Below are positions 23,834-31,091 of a DNA stretch of 42,495 nucleotides, in pieces. The stretch is from an uncultured Prevotella sp. (GTDB lineage: Bacteria > Bacteroidota > Bacteroidia > Bacteroidales > Bacteroidaceae): NCBI GenBank assembly GCA_946403845.1, contig CAMJBL010000019.1, forward strand, positions 1-42,495, given 5' to 3'. The stretch's first letter is position 1, and the number at the start of each line of letters is the position of its first letter. The notes beneath the pieces are model-generated. The model was not told where the DNA came from, did no database searches, and worked only from the letters and a program-made list of their open reading frames with translations. The translations under genes were made by a program, and so were the position numbers.

Positions 23834-26800
23834 TTATTTTACGTTGATCTTAATCGTCTTTCCATTCTTCAACCGGATGATCTGCACACCCTTGTAAGTG
23901 CTGTCAACCCGATTGCCCTTCAAATCGTAGCGGCCTAAGACCTCTGATTCGTCAACAGCTACATGCTGAATACTGGTTGTTTCATACTCAACATCCGCCT
24001 CAAGACTGTTCGCCTGTTTATACACGTAGTTGAGATTGTCGATGAGGACATTCAAGTTGTTTATCACTATGCCATAATTGTCAACATACAAATTATAGGC
24101 AGCCATACCGTCGGAAGAGAGCGTATTAGCAGCCTTAGTAACGGATGCCGTAAGACTCTCCACGTCGGCAATAGTCGCAGCCGATGACAGGCTATTCTGC
24201 GATTGATCAATTGCATTGGTAGCTGTCTCTATAACAGTCGCAAACTTCTGCTTCTGTCCATCCAGCGTGTCTATCTGTCCAGAGATAAGACTGCATTGAT
24301 CTTCAAGTTCTGCGAGGTTTTCCTCCAGCGCCTTGAGTTTCTTCTGAAGCGCAGCTATCACTTCCGATCCGTCGGTAGTCGTCTGCTTGGCGATGAGTTC
24401 ATCAAGCATCTTTTCGATGTCTGAATACTGCTTCTTCATCGAAGCCACCACCCCTTCTATCTCGACCATTTTCGCCTCCAGTTGGCCTTGGGCCTCCTTC
24501 AGGACATCATAATAACTCTTGAAGGTCTCGGTCTTTTCGTCGAGGCTGTTGATGGCCGCCTGGCATTCCTCCTTGGCCTTAGCCAGTTTCTCCGCCTGCT
24601 GCTTCTCGTAGTCCTCTTCGCTCTGGGCAACGGCCTTGGCAATATCATCCTCGAGGGCAGCCAGATCTTTTGTGACATCAGTGAGCGAGAGCGTTGAAAG
24701 GTTTGCCGTCACAGACTGTAGTTCCTTCTCCACATTGGTGACATTGACGTTGTTGAGTCTCTTTGCCACATCCTGAGAGGCTGTCTTCGCCGCATTCAGG
24801 TCGCTTGTTACGGTAAGTTCATTGACCTCTGTTTTCCTTTGCCTGATGATTCGGTCAATACTTTCAAGTTCAGACTTCAGTTGGTCATTGGCATTCTTAA
24901 CCGTCGCCAGTTGATTGGCCAGAGCATTCAAGGCATTAGCATAATCCGACTTTGCCTTTTCGAGGTTCTTGAGTGTGTTCTCAAAATCGCTCTTCACGGC
25001 TGCAGAGAGCATATCGTTGTTCAGGCTCTCCCGAATGGCGGCAATATTCTTCTCAACAGGGGCAATCGCATCCTTGGCATCCTTGAGAGCAGCCTCAAGC
25101 GATGCGATGGTTGTTTCATTATTGTTGACTGCCTGGAGCTTATCCGACCATTCATACTCCAGATTGGCATAAGTCGTCAGCAACTCCTGCTTCGCAGCCT
25201 CCAGTTTATCCTTGGCTTCCTTATCCTTCTCGTCCTGCTCTGCCTGGATAGCAGCGGCGATAGCAGCATCCACATTGCTTTCGAGAGTGGTCAGTCCTGT
25301 CTCTATCTGTGTGACAGAGATTTTTGCCACATCAGACTCTAATGCAGCGATTTTTGCCGTTTCTGTTGCCACATTGCAACCCGACTGCTGCGATGTAATC
25401 TCTGCTACCTTTGTCTTAGAAGCATTCAGTGCTGCAGCTGTCGTGATAGAAGATACCTTTGCAGCCTCAGTATTGATAGAATTCAACAGACTGTTAAGTG
25501 TAGATTTGAGCGAAGCGCTACTGGCTTGAAGTGATGTCAGTTCCTGATTGGCGGCATTATAGTCGGAAACAAGGGTATTGAGCTTGGTCTTCAGGGCATT
25601 CAACTCATTATTGTAGGTTGTCTTCTGTGAGGCAGTCAAATACTCATTTTTCAATTTATTTTCTATCTCACTGATCTTGTTTTTGACCGATTGTATAGCA
25701 GTATTCTTCTGCGATAGCGTTTGAGTAATAGCAGACAGTTTTGCATCATTGGATGCAATAGCTGTAATCTTTTCATTAACAGTTGACTTCTGTGCAGCAT
25801 AGAGTCCTGCCAGTTCATCCAATTCAGCCTGAGAAACCTCCGGCTTCGGATCAGGTGTCGGATCTATTCCCTCGGGATTGCCATTATACATCTTCAGCTT
25901 CTTATCAGAACTGACGACACCGGTAATAAACAGTTTATCACTATTAACATTTTCAATCCATTCGCTGGAACCTGCCTCTCGTGATACAGGTACAATCTTA
26001 TAAGTGCCAGGTGTTGCGAATGCTTGTCCTAAAGATACACCATCCCATGTGGGTAAATATGTACTAAGTGTACCACCATACCAATAACCTGGGCCAAAAC
26101 CATTCACTATGCTACTGGCAGACCATAACATTTCCAGGAATTCACCATCCTTATACACTTTGAAATTAAATTCAAAATTATAGCTACGTGTAAGATGGTT
26201 TGAGATCTTATAATTTAAAGAAACAGGGCCGTACTGACTATACCCTGTTGGTATTGTATATTCCTTCTCACCCTCTGTAAGGCCAAATTCATCCGTTGTA
26301 AGTACTACTGTCTCTTCAACCTGATAGGGCGAGACGTCTGATGTGGAAATGCCAACAATGGCAGCCTGATTATTATTGAATCCATTGCCAGCCCCATAGG
26401 ATTTGGGATCCATCGCACTGAGCAGGAACTGACCGTCTTCATAGCCGCCCCATCCCCAGTTTACAGAATAATAACCGAGTCCACCTATAGCGGAATAGCC
26501 ATGAAGGATGAAAAAATGTCCACCTCGAGTGGGTGATTGTCCTATTAATATGATAGGACGGCTATTGGCCAATTCGTTATAAATCAGCATATCCCAATCA
26601 GCGTCCTGATAATAACCACGATAGGCCATCTGAACGCCATTGCCATAACCGAAATTAGTTTTCAAGGCTTCTACTACCATATTATCATAAGCCGAGGTGC
26701 CGTCAGGGCCTAAATCTGCCTGAAGGGCATAGGCACAATATTTCATCAGTTTAGCAACCTCTGCATTAGAACCCATATTTCCCCAATTAAAGGTCGTTGC

Positions 26801-27421
26801 GGGAAGGTTCTCACACGTAATCTTATAGGTCTCTGTAGTATAACCAGGTATAGCCGGACAATTAGCAGGAGCGCCATGATAGTTCATGATTTGTGCCAAT
26901 GCCGTAGCACCACATCCTGTCAGACACTTCTGGCCGTTGTATGTAGGCAGCAAATCGTTATAAGGCGAAGTCTGATTCCACTTGGTTGTGATCATGTTTG
27001 AGATATCGGGATGAGTAGGCACATCACCACGGGTTACCCCCAAAGCCTCAGGATGCTCCTGCAGGTACTTGATCTGATCGGCATAATCTTGCAGCCATGC
27101 GGCCATATTACAGGGAACCTTGTCGACATCGAACGATCCATGGTTGGAGAAGCCTAGAATCGGGGCTGTACGGTCATCGCCGCTGACAATCACATAGCCC
27201 TGCTCCTGACCAACATTAAAGACATAGTAATAATCGGGGACCTGCAGGCTACGTCTCCGCGCCCTGGACATCGCAGTCTCAGCCACTTCCAGTGAGCCGC
27301 CTTTACCATTCTGACTGCAGAACTGCTGCGCCTGACGAAGCGCCTGTTCACGGGTAATGGGTTCTGCCCAACCTAAGAGGGTTAAGCAAACCAGAGATAA
27401 AACAAGGAATATTCGTTTCAT
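23834..27421 (-). CDS. Exported C10-family cysteine protease with repetitive coiled-coil region and Por-type tail
   Basis: A 1195-residue secreted protein. Order: signal peptide (1-19); Spi-type propeptide with GYVIVSGDDRTAPILGFS (about 20-130); C10 (streptopain-like) catalytic domain (about 135-358) with nucleophile Cys170 in CLTGCGATALAQIMNYH, His302 in GGHFFILHGYS and the family signature NWGWGG at 321-326; a beta-rich region (about 360-515); a long helical coiled-coil region (about 530-1140); and a C-terminal segment (GRYDLKGNRVDSTYKGVQII, 1163-1182) resembling type IX sorting tails. The coiled coil contains at least two copies of a 210-residue repeat. C10 enzymes are usually 400-900 residues, so this coil makes it unusually large. 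A target cannot be deduced. Probably co-transcribed with the Lys/Ala-rich gene downstream. Confidence 0.85.
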   Translation of the reverse strand: MKRIFLVLSLVCLTLLGWAEPITREQALRQAQQFCSQNGKGGSLEVAETAMSRARRRSLQVPDYYYVFNVGQEQGYVIVSGDDRTAPILGFSNHGSFDVDKVPCNMAAWLQDYADQIKYLQEHPEALGVTRGDVPTHPDISNMITTKWNQTSPYNDLLPTYNGQKCLTGCGATALAQIMNYHGAPANCPAIPGYTTETYKITCENLPATTFNWGNMGSNAEVAKLMKYCAYALQADLGPDGTSAYDNMVVEALKTNFGYGNGVQMAYRGYYQDADWDMLIYNELANSRPIILIGQSPTRGGHFFILHGYSAIGGLGYYSVNWGWGGYEDGQFLLSAMDPKSYGAGNGFNNNQAAIVGISTSDVSPYQVEETVVLTTDEFGLTEGEKEYTIPTGYSQYGPVSLNYKISNHLTRSYNFEFNFKVYKDGEFLEMLWSASSIVNGFGPGYWYGGTLSTYLPTWDGVSLGQAFATPGTYKIVPVSREAGSSEWIENVNSDKLFITGVVSSDKKLKMYNGNPEGIDPTPDPKPEVSQAELDELAGLYAAQKSTVNEKITAIASNDAKLSAITQTLSQKNTAIQSVKNKISEIENKLKNEYLTASQKTTYNNELNALKTKLNTLVSDYNAANQELTSLQASSASLKSTLNSLLNSINTEAAKVSSITTAAALNASKTKVAEITSQQSGCNVATETAKIAALESDVAKISVTQIETGLTTLESNVDAAIAAAIQAEQDEKDKEAKDKLEAAKQELLTTYANLEYEWSDKLQAVNNNETTIASLEAALKDAKDAIAPVEKNIAAIRESLNNDMLSAAVKSDFENTLKNLEKAKSDYANALNALANQLATVKNANDQLKSELESIDRIIRQRKTEVNELTVTSDLNAAKTASQDVAKRLNNVNVTNVEKELQSVTANLSTLSLTDVTKDLAALEDDIAKAVAQSEEDYEKQQAEKLAKAKEECQAAINSLDEKTETFKSYYDVLKEAQGQLEAKMVEIEGVVASMKKQYSDIEKMLDELIAKQTTTDGSEVIAALQKKLKALEENLAELEDQCSLISGQIDTLDGQKQKFATVIETATNAIDQSQNSLSSAATIADVESLTASVTKAANTLSSDGMAAYNLYVDNYGIVINNLNVLIDNLNYVYKQANSLEADVEYETTSIQHVAVDESEVLGRYDLKGNRVDSTYKGVQIIRLKNGKTIKINVK

Positions 27422-27455
27422 AAGCTGTAGTTGTTAAATTGTCTAAAACATGCCA

Positions 27456-27463
27456 CAAAGATA
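27456..27463 (-). promoter_or_regulatory. -7 promoter element for the C10 protease
   Basis: TATCTTTG on the minus strand, 35 bases before the start codon; the upstream element is not clear. Confidence 0.5.
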
Positions 27464-27506
27464 CAAAGAATATCCGTAAGTTCCAAGAAAATCTTAAAAA
27501 AATAAG

Positions 27507-27514
27507 TATCTTTG
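27507..27514 (+). promoter_or_regulatory. -7 promoter element for the M28 peptidase
   Basis: TATCTTTG, 40 bases before the ATG. Divergent from the C10 protease element about 45 bases away. Confidence 0.5.
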
Positions 27515-27553
27515 CAACGTCAAACAACAGACTGAAACAATAAATTATTAACG

Positions 27554-28810
27554 ATGAAAAAGCTATTGATGACGCTATTGGTGCTTGCATGCGTGCAGGC
27601 TGGGGCTCAGGATATGACACATTTCAAACGGATTGTGAAGCAGCTAAGCTCGGCCAAGTACCAAGGTCGTGGCTATGCCAGGAACGGTGCCAACAAAGCA
27701 GGGAAGTTCCTGCAGAAGGAATTCGAAAAAGCAGGCGTGGACGAGGTGACCATCCAGCCTTTCAAGTTGGATATCAATACGTTCTGCGGCCGGATGAAGA
27801 TGTGGGCCGATGGCAGGCAGCTCCGTGCCGGCGTTGACTTCTCCATGCGGGAATACTCCCCTGGCGTGCACGGAACCTTCCCCGTTTACCATGTCGACAC
27901 GCTGAACTTTGATGCCGAGCGCATGTATGCCGACCTGCTGAAACCCGAATATGCCAATGCCTTGGTTTGCTGTGATTTCTGGTTCTCCTACCGGCACCGC
28001 AAGGATTTCTCACGTCTTCAGAAGGCCGGTGAATGCAACAATGCGGGTCTCCTCCAGACCTGGGCCTCTCCCATCAAGTTCTTTAAAGCCTACGGCGAGA
28101 AAATGGTTGACAAACCCATCATCTGGGTTACCCCCGAGACCATAGAAGGTGTCAAGAATGTCCGTATGGATGTGGATAACAAGTTCCTCAAGGACTATGA
28201 GTGTTTCAATGTCATTGCCAAGGTCGAAGGGCAGCAGCATGACAGCTGCTATGTCTTCACCGCACATTACGACCATCTGGGCAATCTGGGTAAGAAAATC
28301 TTCTATGCCGGTGCCAATGACAATGCCTCAGGCACCGCCGCCATCGTGACCTTGGCAGCGTATTACGCCAAGAACCGGCCTCAATACGACATGTACTTCA
28401 TCGCCTTCTCTGGCGAGGATGCCAACCTGCGTGGCTCCACCTGGTATGCAGAACACCCCAAAGTGCCGCTCCAGCAAATCAAATATCTATTTAATATAGA
28501 TATGATTGGCGACAACAATCCGGAGCAGTACTGCGAGGTAAGCGACGAGGGCATGCGTGGTTTCTCGCTCTTTGAACAGATTAACAATCGCGAGCACCAC
28601 TTCAAGGCCCTGCATCGTGGTGATCTGGCAGCCAACAGCGACCATTATCCCTTTGCCACACGCCACGTGCCCTGCATCTTCCTGGAGAACGAGAATGGCG
28701 ATGCCTTCCAGTATTACCACACCATCTATGACACCTATCAGACCGTTTGCTTCGATAGTTACGAACCTGTTTTCCGGCTGGTGCGTGATTTTATTGAACA
28801 GTATCGATAA
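27554..28810 (+). CDS. Exported M28-family metallopeptidase
   Basis: A 418-residue zinc aminopeptidase-like protein with a cleavable signal peptide (MKKLLMTLLVLACVQAGAQ). Metal-binding and catalytic motifs are in the expected order: TAHYDHLG (His, Asp), YAGANDNASGTAAI (bridging Asp), FIAFSGEDANLRGS (catalytic Glu, with Asp instead of the commoner second Glu), FNIDMIGD and SDHYPF (His). Expected to release N-terminal residues from peptides in the periplasm or outside the cell. A PA-like insertion seems present at about 90-210. The alcohol dehydrogenase gene follows 37 bases downstream with no promoter element visible in the gap, so a two-gene unit is possible. Confidence 0.88.
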   Translation: MKKLLMTLLVLACVQAGAQDMTHFKRIVKQLSSAKYQGRGYARNGANKAGKFLQKEFEKAGVDEVTIQPFKLDINTFCGRMKMWADGRQLRAGVDFSMREYSPGVHGTFPVYHVDTLNFDAERMYADLLKPEYANALVCCDFWFSYRHRKDFSRLQKAGECNNAGLLQTWASPIKFFKAYGEKMVDKPIIWVTPETIEGVKNVRMDVDNKFLKDYECFNVIAKVEGQQHDSCYVFTAHYDHLGNLGKKIFYAGANDNASGTAAIVTLAAYYAKNRPQYDMYFIAFSGEDANLRGSTWYAEHPKVPLQQIKYLFNIDMIGDNNPEQYCEVSDEGMRGFSLFEQINNREHHFKALHRGDLAANSDHYPFATRHVPCIFLENENGDAFQYYHTIYDTYQTVCFDSYEPVFRLVRDFIEQYR

Positions 28811-28847
28811 AAAAGAAACTCAAGTATTCATCATAAACAACAAGGAA

Positions 28848-30035
28848 ATGAAGGATTTTAATTACTATGCACCAACTGAGGTGGTGTTTGGAGAACAGTC
28901 AGAAGAGCAGGTCGCTGCTCTGGTGAAAAAATACGGTGGTACGAAAGTACTGGTACATTATGGCGGCAAAAGCGCAGAGAAGTCGGGTCTGCTCGACAAA
29001 ATCTGCGAATTGCTGAAAGAAGGCGGAATTGCATTTGTCAAGTTAGGCGGTGTTGTGCCAAATCCAAGGCTCTCACTGGCACAGAAAGGTATCGACCTTT
29101 GTCGTCAGGAGAGAGTAGATTTCATCTTAGCAGTTGGTGGCGGCAGTGTCATTGATTCGGCGAAGTGCATTGCCTACGGAGTCTGCTATCAGGGCAACGT
29201 ATGGGATTTCTATCTCGGCAAGGCAGAGCCGGAAACCATGTTGCCCATCGCCTCAGTACTCACCATCCCTGCTGCTGGCAGTGAGATGAGCGAAGCCAGT
29301 GTTATTACGAATGAGGACGGCGACGTAAAACTGGGTTACAGCAACAATATTTCGCGTCCCAAGTTCGCCATTATGAATCCCCGTCGCACCTTTACCCTAC
29401 CCCCTTACCAGACAGCAGCCGGTGTGACCGACATGATGATGCACACCATGGAGCGTTACTTCACCAAGGACGATGATATGGATCTGACCACCGACCTTGC
29501 CGAAGCCGTACTGCGCAGGATGAAGACTGCCGTCTTCGAGGTGTTGAAGAATCCCGAGGATTACCGCAACCGCGCCCAGATCATGTGGGGAGGCAGCGTT
29601 GCCCACAACGGACTAACGGGCTGTGGTGTCGCTGACGACTGGGCCACCCACCAGTTGGAACATGAACTCAGCGGTATGTTCGATGTCACCCATGGTGCCG
29701 GACTTGCTGCCATCTGGCCCAGTTGGGCTCGTTACACCATGCATGAGAATCTCTCACGCTTCGTCCGGTTTGCCGTTAATGTGATGGATGTGCCCAACGA
29801 TTTCACCGACCCTGAAGGCACCGCCCTCAAGGGCATCGAGGCCATGGAGCGTTTCTACCATGCCATTGGTATGCCCATCAACATCAAGGAGCTCATCGGC
29901 CGTGATATCACTGATGACGAGATCCGCGAAATGACCCACAAATGTAGCCGCAACTATACTGCCACCTGTGGCACCCTCAAAGTACTTAAGGCAGAGGACA
30001 TGGAGGCAATCTACAAAATGGCAAGGTCTGAATAG
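28848..30035 (+). CDS. Iron-containing alcohol dehydrogenase (butanol dehydrogenase type)
   Basis: NAD(P)H-dependent reductase of aldehydes to alcohols, group III. The 395-residue protein has the nucleotide-binding GGGSVIDSAKCIAYG and AAGSEMSEASVI, and metal ligands in GVTDMMMHTMERYF (Asp, His), HQLEHELSGMFD and DVTHGAGLAAIWP (His). The arrangement is that of the YqhD/BdhA subgroup. The frame is open upstream through the M28 3' end to 28557, but homology and the ATG at 28848 give MKDFNYYAPTEVVFGE, the family start. The stop at 30033-30035 directly abuts the stop of the convergent 29-codon gene. Physiological substrate is unknown; aldehyde detoxification or fermentation end steps are both possible. 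Confidence 0.93.
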   Translation: MKDFNYYAPTEVVFGEQSEEQVAALVKKYGGTKVLVHYGGKSAEKSGLLDKICELLKEGGIAFVKLGGVVPNPRLSLAQKGIDLCRQERVDFILAVGGGSVIDSAKCIAYGVCYQGNVWDFYLGKAEPETMLPIASVLTIPAAGSEMSEASVITNEDGDVKLGYSNNISRPKFAIMNPRRTFTLPPYQTAAGVTDMMMHTMERYFTKDDDMDLTTDLAEAVLRRMKTAVFEVLKNPEDYRNRAQIMWGGSVAHNGLTGCGVADDWATHQLEHELSGMFDVTHGAGLAAIWPSWARYTMHENLSRFVRFAVNVMDVPNDFTDPEGTALKGIEAMERFYHAIGMPINIKELIGRDITDDEIREMTHKCSRNYTATCGTLKVLKAEDMEAIYKMARSE

Positions 30036-30125
30036 CTACGCCTTATGGTTGTAGTACCTGATGAGCATGCCCACGCCAATGAAGGCGAGCATGAACTCAA
30101 AAGCTACAATGAAAATATAAGTCAT
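30036..30125 (-). CDS. Putative 29-residue single-span membrane peptide
   Basis: An ATG at 30125 opens 29 codons that encode one hydrophobic helix (YIFIVAFEFMLAFIGVGMLI) followed by a short basic tail (RYYNHKA), the pattern of a real small membrane protein with a cytoplasmic positive end. It begins 20 bases after the stop of the flavodoxin-like gene on the same strand, so it would be the second gene of the riboswitch-led transcript. Nothing else in the interval competes for it. No function can be assigned. Chance occurrence of such a hydrophobic frame cannot be excluded without conservation data. Confidence 0.55.
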   Translation of the reverse strand: MTYIFIVAFEFMLAFIGVGMLIRYYNHKA

Positions 30126-30145
30126 GATGGATGAGTTATGACGGG

Positions 30146-30547
30146 TTACAGGTTCGGTGATATGGCGCACACCCAATTGTTGAGATTCCAACCGGAAGAA
30201 CCAGCATAGAACTGGTCACCGATGATGTGTGCGCCGTTCTGTCTGAGTTCACTGTTGAACGCTTCGGCATAGATGCCGTTGTCCAGGCTGTTGCCCAAAG
30301 CCACCATGACGGCAACGTTCTTTCCATTCAGGCTGGCACCACGTAACATCTGACAGGCATACTGCCAATGTGGCGACAACGGGCCGTCGGCCAGAAACTC
30401 TACGGCGAGAACAAAACTCTGACAGTTCTCTATCTGCCTGATGTTCATGCTTTGGACGCTAATGGTCTCTGCGCCCAACTTGTCTGCTATCTCCTCAGCA
30501 ATAGCCTGACAACTGTCGTACACGACGACGATAGATTCATGTTTCAT
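30146..30547 (-). CDS. Flavodoxin-like protein behind a cobalamin riboswitch
   Basis: A 133-residue soluble protein with the alpha/beta pattern of flavodoxins: VVVYDSCQAIAEEIADKLGAETISV at the N-terminus, a central strand FVLAVEFLADGPLSPHW, then KNVAVMVALGNS and a C-terminal HIIGDQFYAGSSGWNLNNW. The phosphate-binding loop is unusual: the standard T/S-x-T-G-N-T is replaced by YDSCQA, so FMN binding may be altered. The long leader carries a cobalamin riboswitch (30725-30940), implying B12-dependent control. A role in electron transfer linked to B12 metabolism, for example reduction of the corrinoid cobalt or a B12-independent substitute path, is inference only. A 29-codon membrane peptide follows on the same strand. 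Confidence 0.7.
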   Translation of the reverse strand: MKHESIVVVYDSCQAIAEEIADKLGAETISVQSMNIRQIENCQSFVLAVEFLADGPLSPHWQYACQMLRGASLNGKNVAVMVALGNSLDNGIYAEAFNSELRQNGAHIIGDQFYAGSSGWNLNNWVCAISPNL

Positions 30548-30570
30548 ATCTTAATATCTTTAAATACTCG

Positions 30571-30614
30571 GTAAAAAGGGGAAGTATTGTCTCACGACAG
30601 TCTGCCCCCTTACA
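30571..30614 (-). terminator. Possible regulatory terminator in the flavodoxin-like leader
   Basis: On the minus strand GTAAGGGGG and TTCCCCTTTTTAC flank an inner TGTC-GTGA-GACA hairpin, forming an imperfect stem whose 3' side ends in CCCCTTTTT. It lies between the riboswitch and the coding start and could be an expression platform, though it is about 110 bases from the aptamer. Confidence 0.4.
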
Positions 30615-30724
30615 AACTTATATAATAATACACGTATGCGCACAGGTGTGCTGCGCAAAAAGAAACTACGCTACACGATAGTCCTTCTTGATCTTTTACC
30701 ACTAAAGTCTACTTGCGCCTGCCA

Positions 30725-30940
30725 ACACCATACATCGTGGTGCAGCGGCATTATTACCGAAAAAGGCTGGTCTTCAGACTTTCCTCCACTCCCAAGCGCC
30801 TTCTCGGACAATAGTCCAATGGCGTTTATGCTTAGGAGCCATAACGGAGTTCACTGCTGCGGGACAGTCGGAGATTCTCACTCACATTCCCAATTAAGTG
30901 CAGTTAAGCACACCTTTACGGGCAACTCTTTTCAGAATCA
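30725..30940 (-). ncRNA. Cobalamin (B12) riboswitch
   Basis: Minus-strand sequence contains the conserved core in order: GGGAATGTGAGTGAGAATC (30891-30873), CCCGCAGCAGTGA (30863-30851) and AGTCTGAAGACCAGCC (30780-30765), the latter being the cobalamin box (consensus AGYCAGGAGACCTGCC). A following GC-rich hairpin (GCACCA/TGGTGT, about 30735) may form the kissing loop or expression platform. A TATCTTTG promoter element lies immediately upstream. The outer limits are approximate. It should repress or activate the downstream flavodoxin-like gene in response to adenosylcobalamin or a related corrinoid. Confidence 0.88.
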
Positions 30941-30945
30941 CGATG

Positions 30946-30953
30946 CAAAGATA
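30946..30953 (-). promoter_or_regulatory. -7 promoter element for the riboswitch transcript
   Basis: TATCTTTG on the minus strand, just upstream of the aptamer. It predicts a transcription start near 30940 and a leader of nearly 400 bases. Confidence 0.6.
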
Positions 30954-31016
30954 CAGTTTTTCTTTGAAATAACAAGCTATCTATCAGAAAACTTTCAAAA
31001 AGAGGTGAAAATAAAG

Positions 31017-31046
31017 CAAAGGCCGCCATTTGTTGCGGTCTTTGCC
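31017..31046 (-). terminator. Terminator of the GH3 glycosidase gene
   Basis: On the minus strand AAAGACCGC pairs with GCGGCCTTT (one G-U pair) around AACAAATG, followed by the U-rich run GCTTTATTTTC. It lies 35 bases past the GH3 stop codon. Confidence 0.8.
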
Positions 31047-31050
31047 CATT

Positions 31051-31091
31051 GTTTAGTGTTAGGGTAGAGGTGGTTTAGTATTAGGGTAGAG
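31051..31091. repeat. 19-bp direct repeat at the GH3 stop codon
   Basis: Two copies of gtttagt(g/a)ttagggtagag at 31051-31069 and 31073-31091 differ at one base. The second includes the GH3 stop codon and its last codons; the first lies just downstream of the gene. Confidence 0.8.

Noticed and set aside
28557..28847. N-terminal extension of the alcohol dehydrogenase frame
   Set aside because: It overlaps the M28 peptidase in another frame and carries no family motif; ATG 28848 gives the normal start.
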